A DNA stretch of 64,000 nucleotides. Source: Bin103 sp002238925. Its GTDB lineage: Bacteria > Spirochaetota > Spirochaetia > SZUA-6 > Bin103. A program made the position numbers and the translations under genes. The number at the start of each line of letters is the position of its first letter. Within the stretch, counting starts at the first letter, position 1. The stretch is taken from contig OZ242313.1 in assembly GCA_965208065.1 (NCBI GenBank), forward strand, positions 1,116,001-1,180,000. The letters are read 5' to 3'. This document shows, one piece after another, positions 7,310 to 16,570 of the stretch. The notes under the pieces are model-generated. The model saw only the letters and a list, made by a program, of their open reading frames with translations. It did not search any database and was not told the DNA's origin.

Positions 7310-9862
7310 ATGGGAGGCATGAGCAGTGCGACTGAAGCGGGTTCGCGGGCGGTGCCGGGGCGGGCGAGGGTCGTGGTGATCGGGGCCGGGATCGTCGGCA
7401 ACTGCCTGGTGGGGCATCTCGCCGAACTGGGCTGGGACGAGCTGGTGCTGATCGACAAGGGGCCGCTGCCCAATCCCGGCGGCTCCACGGGGCACGCGTC
7501 GAACTTCATCTTTCCCACCGACCACAACCGCGAGATCGCCATGCTCACCCTGGAGAGCATGCGGCAGTACGAACAGCTCGGGGTGCGGACCACGTGCGGC
7601 GGTGCCGAGGTGGCGCGCACCGAGGAGCGCATGGAGGAATTGCGCCGGCGCATGACCTCGGCGCGCTCCTGGGGCATCGAGGCGGAGCTGCTGACCGCGG
7701 AGGAGGTGGTGGCGCGCATTCCTTTCGTGGACGGGTCGGTGATCAAGGGCGGCTTCTGGATGCCGGAGGTATCGGTGGTGGACTCGGTGCAGGCGGGCAC
7801 CGTGATGCGCGAACGGGCGCTGGCCCGCGGTGTGCTGACGGTGCTGGACAACACCGAGGTCACCGCGCTGAAGGTGGAGCACCGGCCGTTCGGCCGCCCA
7901 CGCATCCGCGCCGTGGTCACCGACCGCGGCGCCATCGCCGCCGACCAGGTGGTAATCGCCTGCGGCGTGTGGAGTCCGCGTATCGCCGCCATGGCCGGCG
8001 CCAGCATCCCGCTCACCCCCGCCGTACACCAGATGGCGGACATGGGGCCGGTCGACCTGCTCGCCAGGACCGGCAGCGAGATCGGCTACCCGATTGTGCG
8101 CGACATGGACGTGTTCATGTACGAGCGCCAGAGCCACCAGGCGATGGAGGTGGGCTCCTACGCGCACCGCCCGATCCTGGTGCGCCCGGACGACATCCCG
8201 TCGCTCGCCGAGGCGGAGCGCTCTCCCACCGAGATGCCGTTCACGGGCGACGACTTCGTGCCCCAGCTCGGCCACGCGCGCGAGATCATGGGCGAACTGC
8301 TCGCCGGCACCGAGATGGGGTACGCCACCAACGGGTTGCTGTCGCTGACGCCGGACACCCACCAGGTGCTCGGCGAGACCGCCGAGGTGGCGGATCTGTG
8401 GTCGGCGGCGGCGGTGTGGATCAAGGAGGGGCCGGGCACCGCGCGCCTGATCGCGGAGTGGATGACCTACGGCTACCCGCGGCTGTGCGACCCGCACGAA
8501 TCCGACATCACCCGCTTCTACGCTCACGAGCGCACCGAGCAGCACATCCGCGCGCGCGCCGACGAGCACTTCAACAAGACCTACGGCATTGTGCATCCGC
8601 GCGAGCAGTGGGCCTCCGAGCGCGGCATGAACCGCGCCCCGTTCCACGACCGCACCGCCGCCCTCGGCGCCGAGTACTACGACGCGCGCGGCTGGGAGCG
8701 TCCGCAGTGGTACGAGTCCAACGCCGACCTGGTGCAGCACTACGGCGTTGCCGACCGCCCGCACGAGTGGGACCGGCGCTGGTGGTCGCCGGTCAGCACC
8801 GCCGAGCACCTGCACCTGCGCGACAAGGCCGGCATCGTCGACCTGAGCGCATTCCAGATCTTCGACATCTCCGGCCCCAGTGTGGTGCCCTACCTGGAGC
8901 GGCTCACCGTTAACAAGTGCGACCGCCCGGTGGGCAGCTCCATCTACACGCCGCTGCTGACGCCGGACGGCGGCATCCGCGCCGACCTCACCATTCAGCG
9001 GCTGGCCGCCGACCGCTTCCGCGTGGTGACCGGCGCCTTCGACGGGGCGCGCGATGAGGTGTGGTTCCGCCGCCACCTGCCGCCCGACGGCTCGGTGCAG
9101 TTCGAGAACCGCTCGGCGGCGCTGTGCACCATCGGCGTGTGGGGGCCAGCCGCCGCCGCGCTGCTCGCCGGCATCACCGACGCCGGCCTGTCGCAGGCGG
9201 CGTTTCCCTACGGCACGGTACGGGAAGCGCTGATCGACGGCGTGCCGGTGACCATGCTGCGCATCTCCTACGTGGGCGAGAGCGGCTGGGAGATTACCAC
9301 CGCCATGCAGCACGGCGTGCGCCTGTGGGACGCGCTGTGGGAGGCGGGCCGTCCGCACGGCGCCCGCCCGGTCGGCATCGGCGTGTACGGCACCACCGGC
9401 CGCATGGAGAAGGGTTACCTGCTGATGGGCTCCGACCTTACCGCCGAGTACTCGCCGGTGGAGGCCGGCCTGGCCCGCCCGCGCGTGAAGCGCGACGACT
9501 TCATTGGCAAGCAAGCCTACTTGCAGGCGCGCGCCGCCGCCCCGGCGGCAAAGATGTGCGCCCTGACCATGGACCGCCACACCGGCGCCGCCGGCATCGA
9601 CCGCTTCCCGACCGGCGGCAACGAGCCGGTCCTGACCGCGGCCGGCGCGCGCATCGTCGACGCCCACGGCCGCGAGTCGCGCGTCACCTCGGCCGGCATG
9701 GGACCGTCGGTGGGCAAGTACCTGCTGTTCGCCTACCTGCCGCCCGACCACGCCGCGCCCGGTACCCGCCTGCAGGTGCTGTACATGAACGAGCCGTTCC
9801 CGGTCACCGTCGCCCCCGGCCTGGCGACCTTCGATCCCACGGACACCCGCATGAAAGTATGA
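7310..9862 (+). CDS. Dimethylglycine dehydrogenase-like FAD/folate enzyme
   Basis: 850-aa, two-part enzyme. The N-terminal half is a DAO-type FAD oxidoreductase: GAGIVG dinucleotide motif near residue 25, and GGSTGHA, whose His matches the covalent FAD attachment site of dimethylglycine and sarcosine dehydrogenases. The C-terminal half is a GcvT folate domain ending in a GcvT C-terminal barrel. The family oxidises an N-methyl group and passes the C1 unit to tetrahydrofolate. It fits betaine degradation with the nearby demethylase operon. The start is uncertain: ATG at 7310 or 7319, the latter only 1 base after GGAGG. Confidence 0.86.
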   Translation: MGGMSSATEAGSRAVPGRARVVVIGAGIVGNCLVGHLAELGWDELVLIDKGPLPNPGGSTGHASNFIFPTDHNREIAMLTLESMRQYEQLGVRTTCGGAEVARTEERMEELRRRMTSARSWGIEAELLTAEEVVARIPFVDGSVIKGGFWMPEVSVVDSVQAGTVMRERALARGVLTVLDNTEVTALKVEHRPFGRPRIRAVVTDRGAIAADQVVIACGVWSPRIAAMAGASIPLTPAVHQMADMGPVDLLARTGSEIGYPIVRDMDVFMYERQSHQAMEVGSYAHRPILVRPDDIPSLAEAERSPTEMPFTGDDFVPQLGHAREIMGELLAGTEMGYATNGLLSLTPDTHQVLGETAEVADLWSAAAVWIKEGPGTARLIAEWMTYGYPRLCDPHESDITRFYAHERTEQHIRARADEHFNKTYGIVHPREQWASERGMNRAPFHDRTAALGAEYYDARGWERPQWYESNADLVQHYGVADRPHEWDRRWWSPVSTAEHLHLRDKAGIVDLSAFQIFDISGPSVVPYLERLTVNKCDRPVGSSIYTPLLTPDGGIRADLTIQRLAADRFRVVTGAFDGARDEVWFRRHLPPDGSVQFENRSAALCTIGVWGPAAAALLAGITDAGLSQAAFPYGTVREALIDGVPVTMLRISYVGESGWEITTAMQHGVRLWDALWEAGRPHGARPVGIGVYGTTGRMEKGYLLMGSDLTAEYSPVEAGLARPRVKRDDFIGKQAYLQARAAAPAAKMCALTMDRHTGAAGIDRFPTGGNEPVLTAAGARIVDAHGRESRVTSAGMGPSVGKYLLFAYLPPDHAAPGTRLQVLYMNEPFPVTVAPGLATFDPTDTRMKV

Positions 9863-9917
9863 AGCGCGGTTTGCCCGGACCAGACCACGGTACCACGGTC
9901 GGGACGGTAGAATCGGC

Positions 9918-9974
9918 TTGACGCATCGGCAATATGCCGTCACAGTATAGGCAAGTTGCCGATTGGCTGGAGGA
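9918..9974 (+). promoter_or_regulatory. Promoter/operator of the RES toxin-antitoxin operon
   Basis: The inverted repeat TCGGCAA (9926-9932) and TTGCCGA (9956-9962) brackets a TATAGG at 9946-9951, a possible -10. A TTGACG lies at 9918-9923, but the 22-bp spacing is too long for a normal sigma-70 promoter. GGAGGA at 9969-9974 is a well-placed ribosome site for a GTG start at 9982. Autorepression by the Xre-type antitoxin is expected for this family. Confidence 0.45.
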
Positions 9975-9981
9975 AGACCGA

Positions 9982-10425
9982 GTGGATGAATCTCGAAGCT
10001 TGGCGGAGGCCGCGGCGGTCCTCCTGGGCGGTGTCGCGGGCGTCGGCCTTGAAGTGCACTCCGATGCCGACATGGCAGGCGCTGTGGCCAGCGGTTTCCC
10101 AGTCAAAGCGATCGACGAACTCAAGCAGCGCGGCGTGCCCGAGGCGGAAGTAGGGTCTCTGATCATCAAGCCGCGTACCCTGTCGCACCGGCGGGCGAAT
10201 GGAGGGCGGCTGACGGTCGACGAGTCCGATCGTGCCGCACGGGTAGCGCGGGGCCTGGTGCTCGCGGAGCGGACCTTCGCCAACCGAGAAAAGGCATACC
10301 GCTGGCTGCACCGGAGTCTCGGCGCGCTCGGCGGTCGAACACCGATGGAACTGATCCGCACGGATGCCGGCGCCCGTGTCGTCGAGAATCTCCTGGCGCG
10401 GATTTCCTGGGGTGCGGCGGCTTGA
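9982..10425 (+). CDS. Xre/MbcA/ParS-type antitoxin
   Basis: 147-aa antitoxin of the MbcA/ParS/Xre group (DUF2384). The segments IIKPRTLSHRRANGGRLTVDE and the C-terminal LGGRTPMELIRTDAGARVVE are the family hallmarks; the last blocks the toxin active site. I place the start at GTG 9982 behind GGAGGA. An ATG at 9934 would add 16 residues but lies upstream of the likely -10. The stop overlaps the toxin ATG (TGATG). It should bind and neutralise the RES toxin encoded next and repress the operon. Confidence 0.85.
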   Translation: MDESRSLAEAAAVLLGGVAGVGLEVHSDADMAGAVASGFPVKAIDELKQRGVPEAEVGSLIIKPRTLSHRRANGGRLTVDESDRAARVARGLVLAERTFANREKAYRWLHRSLGALGGRTPMELIRTDAGARVVENLLARISWGAAA

Positions 10426-10901
10426 TGAAGCTCTGGAGGCTTTCCGGGGCGGCCTTCGCGGACCGATTCGATGGCGGCTACGGGCTGGAACACGCGGGTC
10501 GATGGAATGAGCGCGGGCAGTTGGTCACCTACTGTGCCACCGGCCCCGCGCTCTGCGTGCTGGAGAGGCTTGTCCACGTCGAGGACGCCGACCTGCTTCC
10601 CGACGACACAATGCTGATCCGCTACGAAGTGCCGGACGAGCTGCGGGTGGAGGAGTCGCGGCTTGCCGACCTCCCGGAGCATTGGCGCGTCGACCAGCGC
10701 TTGACCCGGCGGGTCGGCGGCGCATGGTTGGACCGTGCTTCGGCCTGTCTGTTGCGCGTACCCTCCGCGATAGTGCCGATCCCTGACGCCGACGATCGGA
10801 ACATCGTCATCAACCATCGACACCGGGACGCCGCGCGCATCATGATTGCGGGAATCGAGAGTTTCGCGTACGACCCGCGGCTGCTTGCGGGATTCGCGTG
10901 A
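10425..10901 (+). CDS. RES-domain toxin (NAD+-degrading)
   Basis: 158-aa RES-domain protein. WRLSGAAFADRFDGGYGLEHAGRWN begins in the way typical of the family (Arg near the start, then GxGxxxxxGRWN). The conserved Glu follows in ALCVLERLVH, and SAIVPIPDADDRNIVINHRH closes the fold. Characterised members such as MbcT break down NAD+ using phosphate. The ATG at 10425 overlaps the antitoxin stop; a TTG three bases earlier is also possible. Both genes look intact, so the module is probably active. Confidence 0.86.
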   Translation: MKLWRLSGAAFADRFDGGYGLEHAGRWNERGQLVTYCATGPALCVLERLVHVEDADLLPDDTMLIRYEVPDELRVEESRLADLPEHWRVDQRLTRRVGGAWLDRASACLLRVPSAIVPIPDADDRNIVINHRHRDAARIMIAGIESFAYDPRLLAGFA

Positions 10902-10955
10902 ACCGCGGCTGAGGTTCTGGTTCCGGTTCGTGTCTATGGGCTGAGCGCGACGCCC

Positions 10956-10979
10956 GCCGGCTATCCCGCCGGCTATCCC
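10956..10979. repeat. 12-bp tandem repeat at an exporter gene 3' end
   Basis: GCCGGCTATCCC occurs twice in tandem and spans the stop codon of the minus-strand ABC exporter (stop at 10973-10975). The second copy supplies a second in-frame stop-like unit just downstream, so the duplication is neutral for the protein. Confidence 0.6.
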
Positions 10980-12787
10980 GCCGTGCCGGCGGCTTGCAGG
11001 TATTCGAGGCTTTGGTGGCGGAAGTAGGTGTTGTACAGCTCGGCGTAGTGGCCGCCGGCTTCGAGCAGCTGCTGGTGCGAGCCTTGTTCGATGATGCGTC
11101 CGGTGCGCAGCACGACGATGCGGTCGGCCTGCTTGATGGTGGACAGGCGGTGCGCGATCACGATGGCGGTGCGGTCGCGCAGCAACTCGTCCAGGCCCTC
11201 CTGGATCAGCGCCTCGGTGAGCGGATCCACGCTGGCGGTGGCCTCGTCCAGGATGACGATCTCCGGGCCCTTCAGCAGCACCCGGGCCAGGGCGACGAGC
11301 TGGCGCTGTCCGAGGGACAGGTTGCGCCCGCGCTCCGCCACCTCGGTAGCCAGCCCGTCGGGCAGCGTGGCGATCCAGTCGCCGTCGCCTACGCGGCGCG
11401 CGGCGGCGGTCACTTCCGCGTCGCCCGCGTCGCTCCTGCCGTAGCGGATGTTGTCGAGCACGCTGCCGTTGAACAGGAACGGCACCTGGGTCACGAAGCC
11501 GAGGTGGGCTCGGTAGCTGGCCAGGTCGAGCGAGCGGACATCGTGCCCATCGATCAGGATGTCGCCCTTCTGAAACTCGTAGAAGCGCGCCACCAGCTTG
11601 GTGATGCTCGACTTGCCGCAGCCGGTGTGGCCGACCAGCGCCACCGTCTCGCCCGGCGCCACGCTGAACGAGAAGTCGTCGAACACGGTTTCGCCTTCCT
11701 TGTAGTGGAAGCCGACCTTGCGCAACTCGATGGCCCCCGCCAGCGCCGGCAGTGTGCGCGCCCCGGTCTGCTTGACCTGCGGCTCGGCGTCGAGCAGGGC
11801 GAACACCCGTTCACCGGCCGCCAGGCCGAGCTGGAACTGGCTCCAGAACGAAGCGATGGAGGTGAGCGGAAACCACATCAGCCCCACCGCCTGCAGGAAC
11901 AGGTACCACTCGCCGGTGGTCAGGCCGCCCATTGCCGCGCGCACGCCGCCGGCGTAGGCGAGGGTGGCGTTGCCGATGCCGGAAATCAGGAACAGCACCG
12001 GGAAGATGCTGGAGAACACGATGCCGGCGCGCCAGTTCAGCCGGAACGACTGCCGGTTGACGCCGGCGAACTGATCGTACAGCGCCTGCTCCTTGCGGAA
12101 CGACTTGGCGATGCCGATGCCGCTCACCGTCTCGTGCACGTGGGCGCTCACCTCGGCCACCGCGCGCCGCGACTGCGTTACCACGTCGCGCGCGATGCGG
12201 CGGAAGCCCAGCGCCACGCCCACCACCAGCGGCACCAGCGCCAGGGTCAGCAGCGTCAGCACCGGGTCTACGGTTGCCAGGTAGATGAAGATCAGCACCA
12301 CCAGCGCGGTCTGGCTCACCACCTCCATCGACAGCGTCACCACTTCCGAGAATGCCTGCGTGTCGGAGGTAACCCGGCTGACGATCTTGCCGGTGGGATA
12401 CTGATCGTAGAACGACAGGTCGTGGCGCATCAGCGCGTCGAACGCATCGCTGCGCATGCGCAGGACCACGTTGCCGATCGCGCGCGAACCGAGCATGCGG
12501 CGCACCGCGTTCAGCCCCCAGACGCCGGCGTTGAGCACCGCGATCGCCACCACGATAATGGCGATCGCGCCGCCCCCGGTACCGGCATCGCTCACCTGGT
12601 CGATGGCGCGCGACATCACCGCCGGGAACGCCGCCCCCATGACCGACGACAGCGCCACCGCCGCCGACACGATCAGCATGCGCCTCCCCTCGGCGCGGAA
12701 GTAGGCGAAGATGCGGCGCACCAGCTCGCGGTCGCTGTAGGTGCGGTCGTACTCCTCGGCGCCGATGCCGTCCATCAGGAACGCCAT
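10973..12787 (-). CDS. ABC exporter half-transporter, subunit B of a heterodimer
   Basis: 604-aa half-transporter: six-helix ABC exporter domain, then an ATPase domain. Walker A GHTGCGKSS, signature LSLGQRQ, Walker B with catalytic Glu (VILDEATASVD) and switch His (AHRLST) are visible. The signature has Leu for the usual second residue Gly. Together with the partner gene it makes an asymmetric pair like TM287/288 or BmrCD. The ATG overlaps the stop of the upstream partner (TAATG on the minus strand), so the two are made together. Drug or lipid export is likely; the substrate is unknown. Confidence 0.9.
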   Translation of the reverse strand: MAFLMDGIGAEEYDRTYSDRELVRRIFAYFRAEGRRMLIVSAAVALSSVMGAAFPAVMSRAIDQVSDAGTGGGAIAIIVVAIAVLNAGVWGLNAVRRMLGSRAIGNVVLRMRSDAFDALMRHDLSFYDQYPTGKIVSRVTSDTQAFSEVVTLSMEVVSQTALVVLIFIYLATVDPVLTLLTLALVPLVVGVALGFRRIARDVVTQSRRAVAEVSAHVHETVSGIGIAKSFRKEQALYDQFAGVNRQSFRLNWRAGIVFSSIFPVLFLISGIGNATLAYAGGVRAAMGGLTTGEWYLFLQAVGLMWFPLTSIASFWSQFQLGLAAGERVFALLDAEPQVKQTGARTLPALAGAIELRKVGFHYKEGETVFDDFSFSVAPGETVALVGHTGCGKSSITKLVARFYEFQKGDILIDGHDVRSLDLASYRAHLGFVTQVPFLFNGSVLDNIRYGRSDAGDAEVTAAARRVGDGDWIATLPDGLATEVAERGRNLSLGQRQLVALARVLLKGPEIVILDEATASVDPLTEALIQEGLDELLRDRTAIVIAHRLSTIKQADRIVVLRTGRIIEQGSHQQLLEAGGHYAELYNTYFRHQSLEYLQAAGTAG

Positions 12788-14601
12788 TAGCCGGCCACCC
12801 CCGTGGCTTCCGCTGCCGGCGCACGCAGCGGCGGCAACTCGATGTCGTAGTGGCTGAAGATGCGCCGGTAGGCGGTCGAGGTGGCGAGCAGCTCGTCGTG
12901 GGTGCCGGCCGCCGCCAGCCGCCCGCCGGCCAGCACCAGGATGCGGTCCGCCCAGCGGATCTGCGACAGGCGGTGGGTGATGATCAGGGTGGTCCGGCCG
13001 CGCTGCACGGTGCGCAGGGCGCGCTGAATCTCATCCTCGGTCTTGCTGTCGATGGCGCTGGTGGAGTCGTCCAGAATGAGGATGCGCGGATCCTTCAGGA
13101 ACGCGCGCGCCAGGGCGAGCCGCTGCCGCTGACCGCCGGACAGGGTCACGCCGCGTTCCCCGATGGTGGTGTCGTAGCCATCCTGGAACCCGGTGATGAA
13201 GCCGTGCGCAGCGGCGGCGCGGGCGGCGGTTTCGATGTCGCGGCGGCTGGCGTCGGGCCGGGCAAAGGCGATGTTCTCGGCGACGGTGCGCGAGAACAGG
13301 AATACGTCCTGCTCGATGTTGGCGATCTGCGAGCGCAGACTGGTCAGATTCCAGTCGCGCAGGTCGATGCCGTCGACGGTGATGCGCCCGGCGCCGGGAT
13401 CGTAGGTGCGGTTGACCAGTTGCGTCAGCGTGGTCTTGCCGGAGCCGGTCTGGCCGACGATCGCTACCGTCTCGCCGGCTTCGATGAGAACGTCGATATC
13501 CGCCAGTGCCTTCTGGTTGTCCTGGTACCCGAACGACACGCCTTCGAAGGCAATGGCGCCGTGCACCGCCGCCTGCCGGCCGCCGGTGTTCTGGTCCAGT
13601 TCGGTGGTGGCGGTCAGCACCGACAGGATGCGGCGGGCGCCGGCAACGCCGCTCTGCACCATCGCGAACGAGAACGCGGACATGAAGGCGGGAATGCGCA
13701 GCAGGTTCATCAGCCCCACCAGCGCGATCAGCTCGGCAAGGTCGATGCCGCCGGCGCGCAGCAGCGTGATGCCGTGCAGCAGCGCCAGCGCTACCGCCAC
13801 GCCGAACATCAGCATCGGTACGTACAGCGCCTCGATGCGGCCCTGGCGCACGAACAGGTCGCGGAACAGCGCCGCGCCGGCGTGGAACCGCTTGCGCTCC
13901 CAGGTCTCGCGCACGGCGGCCTTGACCAGCTCGATGCCGGACACCGCCTCCTCCGCGGCCGCGGTCACGTGGCCGTACTGGGTGCGCTGCTCCATCAGCA
14001 CCGGGCCGAGGCGCCCGGTGTAGTCGCGCACGGTGAACACGAATGCCACCGCGAACAGTCCCGGCACCAGCAGCAGCCGCGGGTCCAGCAGGGCCACGTA
14101 GGTGAGCGGCGCGATGAATCCCAGCACCATGTCCGACATGAACAGCAGGCCGGGGTGGATCATCATGTTGAGGTGGCGGGTATCGTCAGTAGCGCGGGCG
14201 ACCAGGTCGCCGACCCGCTGGCGGTTGTGGTAGGTCTGGCTCTTGCCGAGCAGGCTGCGGTACATCTCGTCGCGGACGTCGCGCTCCAGGCGATGGCCGA
14301 GGGTAACCGCGCAGGTGTTGGAGCACAGCGCCGCCACCGCGTCGCCGGCCAGCACGGCCAGCAGCGTTGCCGCGGCCACCAGCAGCGTGGTGCCGCTGTG
14401 GCCGTCGATTACCACCTGGGCGACGTTGCCGATCATCACCGGCCCGAGGCCGAACAGCGACCAGGCGGTAATCGAGAACGCTACCGCGCCGGCTACCAGG
14501 AACGGGTGGTGGCGCAGGTGGGAGAACACCCAGCGGAACGGCGAGCGGGTGTCGTAGGTGCGCCCCGAGGTGGCGCTGGCGGCGGTGAATTCGGAGATCA
14601 C
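12787..14601 (-). CDS. ABC exporter half-transporter, subunit A of a heterodimer
   Basis: About 604-aa ABC exporter half with transmembrane and ATPase domains. Walker A is GQTGSGKTT, the signature is canonical LSGGQRQR, but the residue after Walker B is Asp (LILDDSTSAID) instead of the catalytic Glu. That is the degenerate site expected in one half of a heterodimeric exporter such as TM287/288. The start is uncertain: I use the GTG at 14601; a TTG at 14661 would add 20 low-complexity residues. Neither has a clear Shine-Dalgarno. The pair should act as one pump. Confidence 0.87.
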   Translation of the reverse strand: MISEFTAASATSGRTYDTRSPFRWVFSHLRHHPFLVAGAVAFSITAWSLFGLGPVMIGNVAQVVIDGHSGTTLLVAAATLLAVLAGDAVAALCSNTCAVTLGHRLERDVRDEMYRSLLGKSQTYHNRQRVGDLVARATDDTRHLNMMIHPGLLFMSDMVLGFIAPLTYVALLDPRLLLVPGLFAVAFVFTVRDYTGRLGPVLMEQRTQYGHVTAAAEEAVSGIELVKAAVRETWERKRFHAGAALFRDLFVRQGRIEALYVPMLMFGVAVALALLHGITLLRAGGIDLAELIALVGLMNLLRIPAFMSAFSFAMVQSGVAGARRILSVLTATTELDQNTGGRQAAVHGAIAFEGVSFGYQDNQKALADIDVLIEAGETVAIVGQTGSGKTTLTQLVNRTYDPGAGRITVDGIDLRDWNLTSLRSQIANIEQDVFLFSRTVAENIAFARPDASRRDIETAARAAAAHGFITGFQDGYDTTIGERGVTLSGGQRQRLALARAFLKDPRILILDDSTSAIDSKTEDEIQRALRTVQRGRTTLIITHRLSQIRWADRILVLAGGRLAAAGTHDELLATSTAYRRIFSHYDIELPPLRAPAAEATGVAG

Positions 14602-14736
14602 GGAAGCGCGGTGATATGTTGCCGGCGGGCTCGACGAGTGGCGCTTGTCACGGGAGCACAAGTGTACGCATATCGCACCCCAAAGTTCACTCTTTTCCGT
14701 CCGTAGCGGGCCGTTGCGCCCGTTGCCGGCAGGCGG

Positions 14737-16038
14737 TTACCGGTGGCGTCCGCGGCTGGCGAGCAGTGCGTAGGCAGCCACCGCCAGCACGCCGACGGCG
14801 AGTGGAATTGCCTGCGTGGCAAGGGCGCGCGCCAGGCCGATGTTGTCCGCCATCATGCCCACGGCCGACGCTCCCACGCCGCCCGGCAGCCAGCCCAGGC
14901 CCATGATCATGCCGCCCGCCAGGCCGATATTCCGCGGCCACGCCTCCTGCGCGATGATGATCGCCACCGGGTAGGTGGCGCCGATCAGGCAGCCGATGGC
15001 GGCGGTCAGCAGCAACAGCGCGGCCGGCGCGCCGCCCGGCCCCACCGTCAGCAGGGCGGCGTTGGCCGGCACCAGCAGCAGAGCTGCCGCCAGCACCACC
15101 TGCCAGCGCCCGACCCGGTCGGAGAGGACCCCGCCGAGCACCGCGCCGCCGGGCAGACTGCCGGCGAGCACGAACAGCACCTGCGCGATGCCGACCCGCG
15201 CGCCGCCGTGCCCCGCCACCCACAGCGGCAGGTACGTGGTCAGCGACACCTGGTACCAGGCGCGGCTCATCGCAAACAGCACGATCAGCCCGAGCGCAAG
15301 GACCGCCGTCCGGGGGCCGGCAGACGCTGAGCCGCCGGCGGGGCGCTTGCGCGGGCGGTGGATCGTCGGGCCGCGGGTGGCAGCCGAAACGGCGCCGTGG
15401 CGGGACAGCAGCAGCAGGATGAGGCCGGCGCCGCACGCCAGGGGAATGGTCGCCAGGGTGCCGGGGAGTCCGTACCAGCCGAGCACCGCGGCCATCAGCA
15501 ACGGACTCAGCGCCGCCCCGGCGTTGCCGCCCACCGAGAAGATCGACATCGCCGCGCCGCGCCGCCGGCTGCGCGCCGCCGACGCCACCACCGAACCGGC
15601 GGGGTGGAACAACGCCGACCCCAGGCCGCCGAGCGCGACCATGACCAGCAGCGGCCAGTAGCCGCCTGCCAGCCCCACCAGTCCGTAGAACAGGCCGCAC
15701 CAGAGCACCGCGGCGATCACCAGCCGGCCGGCATCGAAGCGGCGCACCAGCATGCCGAACAGCGGCTGCGGCAGGGTCATGCCCAGGGTGGCGACCAGCG
15801 TCACGGTGCCGACCTGCGCGAACGAAAACCCCGCCTCCGCCACCAGGGTCGGATACACCACGGGCAGGAAGTTGGACACCAGCTCCAGCCCCAGGTGCCC
15901 GGTGGCGGCAAACGTCGCAACCGCTGCCATTCCGCCGGCGGCTGGCGAGCCGGAGGCACCCGGCGCTGGTGCGGAGCGCGGCGCGGGACTGGTGCGGATC
16001 GGCATGGCGCGCATGCTCGCGCGCTTGCCTGCCGCCAT
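14737..16038 (-). CDS. MFS transporter, fosmidomycin-resistance (Fsr)-like
   Basis: 433-aa major facilitator with about 12 hydrophobic segments. The first helix region (TGHLGLELVSNFLPVVYP) resembles the start of Fsr-type pumps, and LPQPLFGMLVRRFDAGR is the A-loop after helix 2. A Pro/Ala-rich tail of about 40 residues precedes helix 1, so the true start may be a later Met (residue 9, 12 or 37). It should export a small toxic compound or sugar; no specific substrate can be assigned. It is followed by the exporter pair on the same strand after a 135-bp gap. Confidence 0.8.
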   Translation of the reverse strand: MAAGKRASMRAMPIRTSPAPRSAPAPGASGSPAAGGMAAVATFAATGHLGLELVSNFLPVVYPTLVAEAGFSFAQVGTVTLVATLGMTLPQPLFGMLVRRFDAGRLVIAAVLWCGLFYGLVGLAGGYWPLLVMVALGGLGSALFHPAGSVVASAARSRRRGAAMSIFSVGGNAGAALSPLLMAAVLGWYGLPGTLATIPLACGAGLILLLLSRHGAVSAATRGPTIHRPRKRPAGGSASAGPRTAVLALGLIVLFAMSRAWYQVSLTTYLPLWVAGHGGARVGIAQVLFVLAGSLPGGAVLGGVLSDRVGRWQVVLAAALLLVPANAALLTVGPGGAPAALLLLTAAIGCLIGATYPVAIIIAQEAWPRNIGLAGGMIMGLGWLPGGVGASAVGMMADNIGLARALATQAIPLAVGVLAVAAYALLASRGRHR

Positions 16039-16141
16039 GCAAGCAGTTCAGCCGGGCTGCTGTGGCGAGAGCGCCTCTTGCGCTCACGCCGCAATCATCA
16101 TGGCCACGGCGGAGCCGGCGGCGTACAATGAGAGCATAACC

Positions 16142-16570
16142 ATGGCAGCCACCAATCATCAGGTCGCCGTTCTCGGCGCCAGCCGCAACCGGCAGCGTTA
16201 TGCCAACCGCGCGGTGCGTGCCCTGCAGCAGCATGGCTACGACGTGATACCGATCAACCCGGCGCACGACGCGATCGAGGGCCTGCCCGTGGTGCCCGAT
16301 CTGGCCGCACTGCAGCGCCAGGTGCACACCCTCACCGTGTACGTTGGCCCGCGCCATATCGCGCCGCTGATCGACGCCATCGTCGCCGCCCGCCCGCGCC
16401 GGGTCATCCTCAATCCCGGTACCGAGTCGGAGGCGCTGGAGCACGCGCTCGACGAGTACGCGATTCCCTACCTGGAGGCGTGCACGCTGGTGCTGCTGGC
16501 CACCGGGCAGTTCGAGACCGCGTTGGCGCCGGCGCCGCTTGACGCCGCCGCGGCCGGGAGCGGGCCGTGA
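16142..16570 (+). CDS. CoA-binding (YccU-type) protein
   Basis: 142-aa Rossmann-fold CoA-binding domain. VAVLGASRNRQRYANRAVRAL is the nucleotide-binding start, and GYDVIPINPAHDAIEGLPV and RVILNPGTESEALE are family landmarks. Related to YccU; the biochemical role is unknown. The stop TGA overlaps the GTG of the gamma-glutamyltransferase gene (GTGA), so they form an operon that may continue into the hydrolase at 18342. The start ATG at 16142 is the first in-frame Met before the fold. Confidence 0.82.
   Translation: MAATNHQVAVLGASRNRQRYANRAVRALQQHGYDVIPINPAHDAIEGLPVVPDLAALQRQVHTLTVYVGPRHIAPLIDAIVAARPRRVILNPGTESEALEHALDEYAIPYLEACTLVLLATGQFETALAPAPLDAAAAGSGP

Noticed and set aside
7025..9943. 972-codon open frame on the minus strand
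   Set aside because: It is fully antisense to the dimethylglycine dehydrogenase-like gene, with His/Arg/Gly-rich low-complexity product; a shadow of GC-rich codon bias.
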